Assembly: GCF_001625305.1 (NCBI RefSeq)
Contig: NW_017803843.1
Location: 1,999,566 to 2,063,565, forward strand
DNA: 64,000 nt
Direction of reading: 5' to 3'
Origin: Branchiostoma belcheri
Lineage: Eukaryota; Chordata; Leptocardii; Amphioxiformes; Branchiostomatidae
In this document: positions 12,074 to 25,400 of the stretch, one piece after another
How the letters are laid out: each line of letters starts with the position of its first letter
Numbering within the stretch: the first letter of the stretch is position 1
Program-made: the position numbers and the translations under genes
Notes under the pieces: model-generated
Told to the model about the DNA's origin: nothing
The model's database searches: none
Seen by the model: the letters and a program-made list of their open reading frames with translations, nothing else

Positions 12074-15000
12074 TTATTGACTGTTATATATTGTGTGTTT
12101 CTCAGTAGTTGACGACACTGCAGCTGGGTGCTGTTTATGCTTTTCCTGAGTCATATCACTTCGTTGAGGGGAGAAGAAGGAACGAATTGAGCTTGGTTCT
12201 GATGTGGCAGCAGGGGACACAGAAACCTGAAAGTGGAACATATACTTTTAGTAAAAAAAAAACCCCAACATGTCAAGAATGTGAACAGCTTAAGAAAGAA
12301 AATCATGAGCAGTTGCATCGTGTTTCAGTAATGACATACCTTATCTTTCGGAGGACTACTTGCTGTACTTTTCACACTGATTTTCCTCTTTTTAATAGCC
12401 GATCCTCTCTTTTCTTCCTTTACACCCTCTTTTCTCTTTTGCAAGCTGAGCTGTAGAAGCCAGTTTTGTCTTTGACCCTGCTGTCCATTTTCCTTGTCGG
12501 AGTCTGTGCGTGTCAGGCTTGGTACCCTTGTATAGAAGCCATCCACAACGTAGTTTGGAAGGTTTGCCGTTGGTGAGTCAAACTGCTTCAGAACATCCTG
12601 CATTTCTGATAACTCTGTAGTAGTCTGGTTTGAGTTTTTAATTGTGCATTCTTTCTCCTCAGAGATAAATTCTGTCAAAAGCTTTCTCTGGCAGGTGCTC
12701 GGGCTGTCACTACTCTTTTCTGCTCTTCCCTTTGTCACCAATCCCTGGACTCCATTACTTCCTCTGCTGTCTTTTCCACCTTTATTTTCTAAAGAAGTGT
12801 TTTTCACGGGAGACAAAGCATGTCTTTGCTCTTTATCTATCTCCCCATCAGAAAGTCTAGCATCTTCAACATTGATCTGCTTGGTTCTGTTCTCCTTTGC
12901 ATCTGTCTGTTTTGAACATTTAGCAGACATCAGCCATTGAGTGATGGCAGGCTGTGGCCTAGATACCTTTGCAGGGTCAGAATTTCCAGATGTTTTGGAT
13001 TGTTCATTTGCTGGTGTTGGCAGGCCTGCCGTAGCCACAGCTTCAGTGTTAGGGGATGCACCTGCTGCATGTTTAGGAGAGGCAGCATTGGCAGTGGGAC
13101 CCTTGTTGGACACAGTTGTAGCCATTCTTGGGCTTCCTATTCCAACAGTCCTGATGCCGCTGTCCAATGTCTCAGATTTCCAGGTGCCTGTAAAAAGCAG
13201 AGGAGTGGTTAGACTGATGCGATCAGAGCCCTAGGATGTATGACAATGGGGGATAGTAATAATGGCTACCCATCAATGCTAGCAGCCAACAGGTAGGAGA
13301 ATGGCATGTCTTCTACAGAGAAAACCACCATGTGTTTCATATTGGTGATAGAGCCCAACACAAATCTGCTGGAACATGGTCTTTCAAGACATGTCATTAT
13401 AATGTTCCCAAAATCTCATGTTCATGATTGCATTCAGGACTACCATTATTGTTACATGTACATATTGTGACATGTTACAGCTTTGTCTGTGGATATTTTT
13501 TGTAACTAGCAATTTAGGAAAAGAAAGGATTTACAGTTGCCAAGCAACAACAACAACAACATTGCATAGAACAAACATGTTCAATCAATTAATCAATAAA
13601 TCAAACAAAACAGACAAACCTTACATTAAAAATGACATAATTTGATAAGTGGAAGTGGGATTAATAAAAAAACAACTACAGGGGAACAACCATTCTTGTA
13701 CATGTGTACCATGATTTGGTCTGTGCTACGACATCTGACAATGATATCTCTCTACAGTTTCCTACCTGCAGACTTCTGTGGTGTCCTGACAACTCTCTGT
13801 ACGTCTCCTACAACATCATTGGGATCCCGTTCTTTATCTGTCGGAGGCTGGTGTCTCCAGACTCTCATGGTGTTGTCATCAGAACATGTGATCAGCTGAA
13901 GGAAAAATTCAACAAATAAGTCAAAGATAATGACCTATTGAGAAAAACTGCAGAAATAATCTTATGATGAAATGGCAAATACATACCACCCCACAAAGCA
14001 ACATATAAACTGAAAGGTTTGGGGTCCTTTGATGCCATTGGGGACTATTTTAAAGGTAGTAAGTTCTGCAATGTTACCTTAGTAAAGTCATCCTGACACC
14101 ACGCCACAGCTGTCACTTCCCCACTGTGACCTGTCAACTTCCATGGGCATGCCTCGGGGTCATTGACCTGTAGACAGTTAACAGGTTAGTGAAACCGAAC
14201 ACTGGTAAGAAAAATTGGGCCGCAAATCTGAAGCAACTAAATATATCAACAGATTCCAAGCTACCAGTGGTTTCCCCTTTCACCCTGTAATGGTACTGGT
14301 ACTGAAAGAGCGTGTACCACGAGCATATCATTGAATCTCCCTAAGAAATGTAGTTAAGAATGCAATAAAAGTGGCAATGTATGGTTGGTGTCTGTGATAT
14401 AACAGGACCTGGCAGAAAGTCATGAGTAAATACGTTTAAGGCCAACAATTTTTCCATCGCTTCAGCTTTACGTTGGTCAGTTTATCATTTATCAAGGAAT
14501 GCAAGGCTTCATTTTATACATTAAAGCCTGTTATAGCCTGTTACTGCACTGTTATAGATGTTGTACAGGCAGATATGTTGTTGGAAGTGTTTGTCATTCA
14601 GATCACATACGCTACCTGAGGTAAAGTGACGCTATCACATGGAAGTCTAACCTGTGCGTACTAATGAACACTTCCCTCTTACTGATAACGAGTGGCTTCT
14701 CAGTGTCTCCCATCAATCTGTGGAGGTTTTCAATCATAATGTCCTGTATATCATACAGAGGTGATCATGGCTTACAAATTATGACTAAGTCGATCCAATC
14801 TCCAAGGGATTTGCATCTGAGGGATTGGTGCAGCTGAAGCACTAATAAATTGAAGACGTGCATCCTTTCTCCATTGCAATCATGCATGACATCCTGCAGC
14901 ATATTTGCATATTGCACACATGACTCTTACGTGTCAGCTTGGTACACTTTAACAACAACAAGGCCAATTTTTGGGGAGCAGTAAGATAAAATTGGAACAT

Positions 15001-18000
15001 ATTTTTCAACATATACGAAAGTGATGGGTAAGATAAAAGTCAACTGTGATGCTGGGTGAATTGGGTCGAACCCAAGCATCACTTTTTCAGGGAATTCGGG
15101 GCAGTCTGATATGATCCTCTTGTTGGGATAAAGTGTTCTTGTTGCTGTACATTATACAAATTCAAGCAGTAGTGATTGATTCCCCTTGTAGACTGCTTGG
15201 GATAATGTCATGGGAAAGACAAAAAAATTACCTTCCAAATGTAGGCACTGTTATCACTGGAGCCACTGATCAGGTATTCTTCGCAAGGGCTCAGGGCACA
15301 TCTCACATAGAAGCTGGAGCAGGTGTGTCCTGTGAATGTTGCCACTGCAGGGGAAGTTTGTTTGTAATCATGACTTAATGAAGGTTAGACCAGAATATCA
15401 AAGAATTGTAGTGTTTAAACATATAATAATGAGTCTACATACTATGAAAAATCATGTGAAGAGGAAACCATGCAAACACAAGATGGTTGTTTCCACCAGT
15501 TTACTATCAGTGTAACCACTGATTTTGTATTTGTATTTGTATTGATTATAAATAAAAATGACTCATTATACTGGGTCAGCCAAGGCAGCTCACGCTGGTA
15601 ACAGCTGATCCATGAGAATACAGACAAACGTACAGCTGATACCTGAGGAACATCTAAATCTTGGCTATCACAGCTGAGCAGACAACAACCATTCATGGCA
15701 AGGTGCGTGCTGAGATCTGACATATGGTACCTACCAGGCTGGGTTTCCATGCTGTGACAGTTGTACATGTAGACTGTACTGTCTGTACAACTGGCAAACA
15801 GTCTTGTACCTGCTGAATCCACAACTAGGGAGGAGAAACCTGCAAATAAAGAGAAAGGCTCACACTCAATAAAACTCTTAAACTGGGTAGTACATGTACA
15901 ATGCTTGGTAACAAATCCTTAGGTCAACCTTCCTATTTTAAGTATTGGGTGCTTACTTTAACTACACTTTGCTGTCACAAGATTCTGTAGAAAGTTAGTT
16001 TCACATCCCACAGGTGTCATGCAATACCAAGAATGCATTGACAATCTACAATATTTTACAGAATCTTATGAAGATCAACTGACCTCTCCTCCGGACACGT
16101 GTTCCTGGATACTGGAAGCTGTGTTTGGGGATGGGTGTGCACTGGTAGGCCGTGTAGTTCTTCCTCATGTCCCACAGCTTGATGGTACTGCATGGGCAGG
16201 ATGCATACTTAGTTTTACTCTATTTTGGATTGTTCATATAATATGTGCACTAAATATAAATGAATCTCTTCATGTCGCATATATCTTAAGGGGTTGGTGT
16301 AAGACTATCATTATTTGCCAGAAGAAAACTAATCAGCCAATTTCTAATATCACTTAATCACTCATCACGTAATGTATCTTGAAATAAAATCTGCATGCAA
16401 CATCTTAATTTGCAAGTGACACAGTATGCCTTACTGTTCTATTTCTAACACAAGTGATTTTTATCTGTGCCCCAATTATTAGGGTTTGACTTTCGAGATG
16501 TAATTTCAATGGAAAATCAAAGATGAAGAGTCGTCTTTCCTTTGCATGAAGGCATGTCCCAGAACAATGGTCACTGGACCAAAGACTGCAAAGAAAATGA
16601 ATATGTGGTTGCTGGCAACTCACCCGTCCACACTGCCTGCTGAGACTATCGTGTTTTCATCCTGGTACACCACACAGGTCACACTCTGTTGGGAATCTTG
16701 CTGCTGTGGGGAGAGGACAGTTGCCAAATTATTCATGTACCTTTGACATTATTCAGAAGTCAACTTGCTTTACCTTCGGTAATAAAATTTCTGGAAATAA
16801 ACCATTTAATCAGTGTCGAACAGGAAACATTTTTTAAGCTAACAGAATACAAGATACTTACAGGGTTGGACGTAGCAGCATCAACCTTTCTCTTCTTTTT
16901 GGGACGTGGTGTGGATGGCATCCGTAGTGTGTGAGCATTGCGGATGGAATTCACTGGTCTGTAGTACCCATCTACATACAAAAGGTAAAGATGCTAGGTA
17001 ATTATACCATGTACAATAAGGAAACAAGAAGATACATGCACCTGGTAAATAGATACAGAGCAAGGAGTTCAAACATGTTTGGTATATGAACTCATTGCAC
17101 TTTCACACCAGTATACTTGTAGACTTTGAACAGTGTTAATTGGAACTGCAAACCAAAAACAAACTGCTTTGACTTTGACAAGCAGAAGTTTGTGGAGAGC
17201 TCACCGTTATGATTGCATCTCCCATCCCAAACCAAGATATTCCCATCTCTGGCTCCTGTGCAGAAAACCCCTGCAAAGATAAATGTGTAGAAGTACAAAA
17301 TATAAGGAGTGACACAACTTGTCAAGTGATGGGAAGAGCAGATAAATACACACCATGTTATTAGATGGTTAACTTGAAGTTCAACAGGTGATGAATCTAA
17401 TGAATAGATAGAAAGTTCTATAGATAGTGCAAGGGGCAGAGAATTACATGCCTCAATCATTAAGCTGTGAAAAGGAATTAACAAAATTGACTACCCAACA
17501 ACTATGCAAAGTGACAAGTAAACATAAGAGTATCAAATGAAAAGTATTGAAAGTGTAGAATTTTACATTTGTCATTTGTCCTGAAAGATGCAGACTTGAC
17601 ACTACATGTGTGCCCCTTGAACACCCCCATCAGATTGGTGGACTCCATGTCCCATATCCGAGCTGTCTGGTCACCCGAGGCTGTCACCTGGTAATACATG
17701 TACCGTATGTACAATTAACTTGATAAGCCTGGTCAATGAACAATCAATACTTACTCTCTACTTCTCTTCTAGAAAATTGCATACATTAACACTTAGTATG
17801 TGCATGTCATATACAATTACAGTGGTTTAGATTATCTCCTACACATATACTTAATAAATCATAAATTAATACCAGACCAGATTATTGCCAACATACCATG
17901 ATGCCTTGGTGAGGTGACCATTCGAGATCAAAGATGGCATTGCCATGTCCTGTCCATTCTGCAGAAAAATAAAATGGACATAATTTGGTTTACTTAGTAT

Positions 18001-19079
18001 TTCCCAAGGATGCTTCCTCAATAGCTCGAGGTTAAAGATGTTCGACTAAGCTGATCCTGATGACATAGCTAAACTCAGAAAACACAAGGTCATGTTTACA
18101 ACAAGGATTTCTACTTACGTGAAAGCTGGCCATGGCACTTGTCATGCTTTGTACAATAGAGTCGAATGAACCCATCCTCGTCACAGACACACAGTACATG
18201 CTCCTGGCCAGGCACTGGAGAAGACATAACAAAAAAGTTGTTAGCACATTTAACGAGAGATCATAGCATTTTACATTCACAATGTATGACAAAGATGCCT
18301 TCTTTATTATGTTTGTAAAAAACACACCTGATCTCCAAGCAGGTCATACGGTGGCAGGGGGACGAGTGGTGGGGGGAGAAGAGTTTATTACATTGTATAA
18401 TGAGAAGACATAATAACTTCAAATCTTGCGAGCAAAAAACGTACCTTTGCAGAAGCCAGCTGCAAATGGAGGACACACCGTCTGTGGAGAGAATAAAAAA
18501 AGTAAATACAAATGTAATACCAGTATGTCAAGGAAGCAGAAAATCTACTCCAATTGAAAGCTATATCTGGAATCAATATCAACGTATTTTAATTATCAGC
18601 ATAAGCAAGTGATAGATAGAATAAAAAAAAAGTCAACCTACTCCATATTCAAATCCATCCATTTCATACTCGTCCCCTCGGGCACACACGAACCCATTGA
18701 TGACACTGTCCAACTTTCCTCTCGTGGTTCCTGCAATAAGGCATTATCACCCAATGGTAATTTCACTTCAACAGAAAACTATGAGTATGAGCTACCGATA
18801 GCACTTATCAAATTATTTACATCATCATGGTGAGGTCGAGTTATCTATCTGGCTATGACCAAATCGGGGAATATTGGCTGTTTAATTCTGCTATAGAGAA
18901 AAAAAGATTCTCCAGTGAACATACATACCTACTTATATGACTATATACACAATATTTCATGGTTTAAGGAGCTACAAAGTCCCTGATGAGAGCCCACCTT
19001 TCCCGCCATGCTTGTCCGAGGCTCCCCACACCCGACGCTCATGAATAGCAGAAAACAGGCCACTTCTCCTCCCAAACAT
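12074..19079 (-). CDS. DTL: DTL / CDT2, CRL4 ubiquitin-ligase substrate receptor
   Basis: Sixteen coding exons join in phase to give 761 residues (human DTL is 730): 19079-18998, 18730-18642, 18481-18445, 18214-18119, 17958-17897, 17687-17567, 17270-17205, 16971-16862, 16703-16624, 16187-16084, 15839-15735, 15344-15232, 14167-14078, 13895-13766, 13187-12340 and 12226-12074. The N-terminal half is a WD40 propeller. It includes SGDQTARIWDM, CTGARDGNILVWD, TIKLWDMRKNYTAY, ISGSSDNSAYIWK and CSDDNTMRVWR, plus a lysine-rich insert PRPKKKRKV, all as in CDT2. The long exon 13187-12340 encodes the disordered tail with DSDKENG and NWLLQLSLQKRK. The last exon encodes EPSSIRSFFSPQR, a PIP-box-like motif (Ile, then Phe-Phe, lacking Gln). 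DTL with CUL4-DDB1 recognises PCNA-bound CDT1, p21 and SET8 in the nucleus during S phase. Every exon keeps frame, so the model is firm. Confidence 0.95.
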
Positions 19080-19492
19080 TGCTGTAGTGGACACAACTCT
19101 TCTCTTTCAGACTCCTTGATGCTTTCAGAGCAGCACGGTTAACAAGAATAAGTTCAGTTGCTGAAAAAGAAGACACCGTTTGAACAGCCGCCTGTGCACA
19201 ATGTTCTGCAGCGTCCTGAATAATTTTTGCGGGAAATGCAGACAAAACACGCGCCAAATCCGCGCCGTTCTGGCATCTGATTGGCTGATAGAGAAAGTCG
19301 CTGTTTGATTGGTAAGATTGCTGACCTTTTTGCGATGTAACATTTCTTGCTCTTCATTATAGAAATGCCTAAACAATCTCCTGTTAAAAAGTGTGCAATA
19401 TAAAACTTTTACTAACACATGAAAATAGTAGGAAAGACAGCGTTGACAGAAAAGGTACTCAATGAACTTTCACCTTTGACCTGAAAACAACG
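19080..19492. promoter_or_regulatory. Shared bidirectional DTL/INTS7 promoter with E2F-like and CCAAT motifs
   Basis: The two start codons lie 413 bp apart in divergent orientation. Between them are two E2F-like sites, GCGGGAAA (19229-19236) and GCGCCAAA (19251-19258). Two ATTGG motifs follow (19280-19284 and 19318-19322), which are CCAAT boxes read on the minus strand, 38 bp apart. This is the usual make-up of cell-cycle (S/G2) promoters and fits DTL. I saw no TATA box. The motifs are visible in the sequence; their use is inference. Confidence 0.65.
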
Positions 19493-22400
19493 ATGGCTTC
19501 GGGATCGGCTGGGTCCAAATTTTCTGGACTAGGAGCGGAAAAATATGGGGCAGACCAGGAACAAGATGCAAACTCTGCACTTCTGGAGCTAGATAAAGGT
19601 CTGTGCAGTGTAGCTAGACAGTTTGATATAAAATGATAGGTACTTATGGTCCATTTTAGTCTCGTGGAACATGGGGGAGGGGGGTGGAGTGTGTAAGTGA
19701 CTGACACTAGAAGTTAGAAGTGGCTATCACTTCATATTTACATGGATGGATATTTACAACTGACAGTTGAACTGTGAAGTCGTGCTGTATACTATTACTA
19801 GTATCTATTTTGCCCAGTATTTAGTTGCTAAATGTCAAAGAGCTCATCAACCAATGCAATACTGCCCACAAGGTAGTGTTTCACCAAATTGTTTCACCAA
19901 AGATTAATTTACCTCATTTGATTTTATTGAAGCCGTCGAAACATCGGGTCCTGTAACTCCTGTTTAAAAGAAAAGCTCTAGAAGAGTAAGATAGACACAG
20001 TATGATTAGTGATTTTTTATGAATAAATGTAGGTCTGAGGTCCACCCGTGTTGGAGAGCAGTGTGAGGCCATTGTCCGCTTTCCAAGGCTTTTTGAGAAG
20101 TACCCCTTCCCGATCCTCATCAACTCATCCTTCCTGAAGCTCGCAGATGTCTTCAGAATAGGGTAAGTATCTAAGACTTGGAAAGTTCACCAAATAAATC
20201 TACTTTTCATAGCTATTGATACATTCAGCAATGCATGTCCAGATAACTAGTATCCTTGTTCATTGCTTTATTGCACTGGTATATGCAGATTTGTCATTCC
20301 GTAAACTAGGTCTGTTTTCTTCCCCAAGAAACAACTTTTTGCGTCTGTGTGTCCTACGGGTGACCCAGCAGAGTGAAAAACATCTGGACAAGATTCTGAA
20401 TGTGGATGAATTCTTGAGGCGTATCTTCTCTGTCATTCACAGCAATGACCCCATCGCCAGGGCACTGACTTTGAGGTGAGGCAATATTGATGTAGAAATC
20501 ACATCCTGTAGGTCTGTTCTTTGACTCTTAGAGCTTTTGCCATTTGAAAGCAAGACTTATCTGGATTGCCAACAGTGAATGTATGTGTGTGGGTTTTTTC
20601 TTATCAAACACAGCCGAAGCAAGATTGTTTTGTGTTGTTCACAGTGAATTGCTGTTATGATATTTACAATCAATTGCAATAAATTGTGCAGGGTTTTGGG
20701 CAGCATTGCCTGCATCATCAGTGAAAGGAAGAACACTCATCACAGCATCCGCACCAGTCTGGACTCCCATGATGAAGTGGAGCTGGAGGCAGCAATATTT
20801 GCTGCATCTTGTTTTGCAGCTCAGTCCAGGTATTATAAGTTGCAGGGTATTTCTCATATTATAGCTACAAATTCTGAATTAGGATGAAATGTGTGCACTG
20901 GCTTAGTATGGAGGGAACAGCAAACATATGTGCCCATTCATTTACTTAGGTTTATTTTATCTACTCACTAGTACATGTCTTGTTGTTCTTTCCTCAGAAC
21001 ATTTGCTGTTGGAATTTGCAACAAGATAGCAGAGATGATTCAAGGTTTGAAAGCTTTCTTTGCATTTACCTCATATTTTTACTCGCAGTAGTTTTATTGA
21101 TGCTGCTACAAATGTATTATTGCACAAATTTCTAAAAATGTAAATAAAAACATCATTTTCATCATTGACATCTGTCCCTCCCATCGCCACAGGTCTTGCT
21201 ACTCCAGTTGAGATGAAGCTGAAACTGATCCCCATCTTCCAGCACATGCATCATGATGCCCAGACGGCAGCCAAGGTGCGGCAGCTGTGTGTGGACATGC
21301 TGCCCTCCTACCCCGCCCGTGGGTTTGTCATAGTCACCCTCCACACACTCTCACTGCTGTCTGCTAAGACACTGATTGACATCCCACAGCAGGTGAGTCT
21401 GCTAACATGTCTTGTTCACTGTCTGTTTTGCAAAAGACGTAGGCTGCAGACATCTGTGCTACTGTATATATGTAGCTTGAGGCTGTAGCAAAATGGCCAG
21501 CTCAAACACTGGTAGTGACTAGTGTGTCCCACTGCATATGCTTTGTCAGCTAATCAATGACATGTTTTTGATCATATTCATGTCACAAAGACAGAAGGAT
21601 CCCACAATGTGCATCTTACTAGTACTTCTTATTCCCTCTTGTCATCTGTAGGTGTTGCCATCAGCATACTTTGTGCAAGACATGATCATACAGGTAATTT
21701 TACCAATGCCTGCATTGTTACAGGTTGAGCTGTTATTACATTATCTACAACAAGATCCACGTCGGGCCATAAAGCTGAAGGTGCTGAGTGACCTTCACCT
21801 GCTGACCAAGAAGGCCCCTCACATGTGGGCCCAGCACAACCTACAGGTCAGGATGTTATCATGTGATGCTGTCTGTCACAGTCACCTACATCATAGCCTC
21901 ATGTTTCCACATTGTTGAACATTTGTGTGAAGGAAGTACATATACAATGTCATGTACTCTTGACCCCTTTATGTACCAACAGAAGATCTAAGTTGTTATA
22001 TTACTCTTGGTTATTTCTCTTAACATGATTTCAAGCATGTGTAGTTTGTTTTAGAAATGTATGAAACACGTAGCACTCTATGGTCCCAATTGATTAACTT
22101 ACTGGTTTGAAGAATTAGTAATGGCTGTAGTACCAATTAATGACCTCATGTATGTATGATGTGTCTCGGTTCCTCAGGTGCTGTGCAGTTTCATCTCCAT
22201 CACCCCCTATGACAACCTAAAGCTACGAGCCCTGACAGTCCTGAGTGTGCTGGCAGAGTCTTCACCCCTCATCACCAAAGGTCAGAAGTCTGGGATTGAT
22301 AGATTATTTTGGACACTAACAGTATGTTGCCTTATTTGATGAAAATATTTCAATATTTCTGGTACTATGGTACAATATTTATTATTGTACAATACTTTTG

Positions 22401-25400
22401 TAATTACATTTATTACATTTGTAATTGTTTTTCATTCTTCAGAATCATCTTTGATGGAGGTTTGTTTGGAAAACTGTTACCATAGCAACATCGCCATCTC
22501 CACAGAGGCATCCACAGTGCTGACCAACCTTGCATGCCAGCTCAGCAAAGGTAGAACTCTGGGTGTTCTATCTGGGTGTTTGTGTATGTTGTATTTTGTT
22601 GGAGATATGAGCCTAAGAATGCCCAGTGGCTTATTGCTGAGTAGCAATGTTGATTATTGAAATGACAGCTGTACCTGTTTCAGGTGCCAGTGGAAAGGTC
22701 GATGAGGCATTGCTGAACCAATGTGTGGCAGCTGTGGAGTCTCTACTCACTGTTTGTGTGACGGAAACAACAGAACAGCACAAGCTCATGCTCAAGGTAC
22801 CTGTAGGCTTCTATCTACATATATAGATATAGATACTTCTTGTTATTTCATACATTCAGGGAGAAAATATATTCATAGCATACATGATATGCAGTAATGT
22901 CTTTTATGAAATAACAAGAGTTTTCGTTTGTGAAACCCATCAGGGTTTAGTGTAGAATGTGCAGATATGAATTGCTAACAACAGTTGAACTAAGACTGTT
23001 GCCGTAGTGATTGTGCAGTGCACAGTGCATTTTGAAACAGAACTGTTTTCTTTCACAGAAATCTCTGGGCTGTGTGAGCTGCCTGTGCAAGAGTTTCCCA
23101 ACATTGGCCTCTTCACTAGCAGATACCATCTACAGCCTCCTGGATGTGGCTCAAGGTCAGCTCTAGAAATAGAACAGCCTTTCCTGAAATGGTTCAGATG
23201 TATAGTTACAGCATAGTTGTGGAAGTTAAGCAATGACAAGAAAGATACATCATGTATTTCAAATACTTCTGTTCGTATTAGCTAGTGATAATTATTGAAT
23301 TATGAAATATTGTGTAATGAAGGGCAGTACTTAACAATAGATTTTGTTCCCTCAGGAGAGTTCCCCTTGCTGCTGTATCAGGGTCTGGCCGCGGTGGGGA
23401 GTAACTGTCCTTCTGGCCTGGAACAACTCAGGTTTGACCTTCTGGACAGATTTCAGGAAGTGTCTGCCATGCCACAGGACAAGCAACAAGACTTCCAGGT
23501 AAGTTTTGAATATTAGTTTAAAACAATCAAATTCCTTTGCAGATTTTATTTAACAAAATCTACCAACATGTGGCATCTACTGTCAAAGTCAAACCTTATT
23601 GTACTCTTTTATTTTTTTGCAGGTCCTACTGACCTCCCTTGTATTGATGGCATGTCCTGTTCCTCTACCTGGTCACATGACCAAGACTTTGATAGACAGC
23701 TTGACCTCTGATCCCAACCACTGGACTGCATTCTGTGTGGCCAGGCAAGCTGCCAGATGGGTAAAAACTACAATGCGATTCTGTACAAATTTTTGGCTAT
23801 GATAAAAAAGCCTTCGTTGTCTTTGTACTTGCCAGTTTCCTTTCATGGATGATGTACTTCTTTTTGTTTTTCAATAAAAGGCTTTTAAGAACATGACCTT
23901 GACAGTAATGTATGGTATGCATCTTCAGGGTCACCACACAGTTGCTGTCAAGCTGCTTCAGCGCCTGCCATCTCTTGTTGCATCAGAGCACCTGCACTTC
24001 TGGCTGATATCACTAGGGGAGTTCTGTGCTGGGGAGGAGCAGCTTTCCCACATCCATCCTGACCAGCCTCAACACAAAGGCACAGTGACACTGGCTCAAG
24101 CCTGTGGGCACTACCAGAAGGGAACTACTGCTCTCAAGGTAACCTCATCATTATGAATATTAACAGTTCCTTTTACTGTGTCATGTACATTTGACTAAGT
24201 GCAGTTTGTACTTCTACAGCATGTTCATACATTTGTCCACAGTAATGTTTTCCAGGGTAGAATCAAGTTGACCAGGCTACCTAATATGCAAAACAAAATG
24301 GTTTAGTCGAACCCTTTAATTGAAGCTAAACAAAATCAACTACCAGTGTCTGATAAATCTTGTTATCATTGGAATCATTGGACACAACCCTAAGATAGAT
24401 GTTGAAAGTGTGTATTGACATGCCTCCTATGCACAACTCCTACCATCCTGTAGGCCTCAGTGACCCCCACCTTCCCGTTGGAGTTCCAGACCCAGTTCAG
24501 CCAGCTGCGAGCAGAGCTGCTGCAGGCACACGCCAACCTGCTGGCTGCCTGCTCCACCCTGCAGACCTGCCCGCCCCCAGCCATCGCCACAGCCATGGCC
24601 AATGTGTCGGGGAAAGAGATACAGAGAACTGGGAGGATAGGAACTCAGGTAAATTGCTCTGAGCCTTTGAGCATTTCTATTCCAAGCCTACTAGTAATTT
24701 TTGTGCAACTTAAAAAGAGAGGCCACCTGCTTTCAAGATCCCACTGATACTTACCTCAATTAGATTGTCTCTGTAGTATACAAACCATACTTTTGTAACT
24801 GTTTATTAGAATTTTTCCTAGTGTCTCCACATGAATGCATTATTTATTGTCCAGATCAACAAACTTGTTTTGTCTGTCTTCCACAGTTGCAACAGTGTGT
24901 GGCCCAGTTCCGTATGCTTTCAGCCAAATATGGTGATCTCCTGCAGGCTTCTTTTGATGCTGATCTCACAACACTGAAGAGTCTGACACAGTATCCTTTA
25001 CTAAATCATAAATTCAATGCCATCCTTGTTTATTTCAAACAAGGATGGCATTGAAAACCATGCAGGGATAAGAAACAAAGAATGCAAGATGGCCAAAAAA
25101 ATAAGTGTACTCACCAGTTCTTTGAACAGATGTGTCCAGTCCTACATGCAAACATTGTTTTGAATATCCTACATAAGTCCCATGTTAAATCTAGCTTTGT
25201 AGATATTGGCACTGGTAATATTCATTACATGACTTGCAGGTAGAAGTGGATGTTTCTTTTCCTTATCACATGTACCAGCTTACAACAGGGTTGCCTGCTC
25301 ATGGCCCATGTTGTGGATGTGTTGGTGTTGCACAACCACCAGTACATGTGAGTTTTTTTCTTGTACAAAGTAGCAGTCTGTTATCTGTTACCCTGTCTTT

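Noticed and set aside
13548..13562. CRISPR-like or coding significance of short (caa)n, (gaa)n and (tg)n runs here and elsewhere
   Set aside because: They are simple microsatellites without spacers or direct-repeat/spacer structure.
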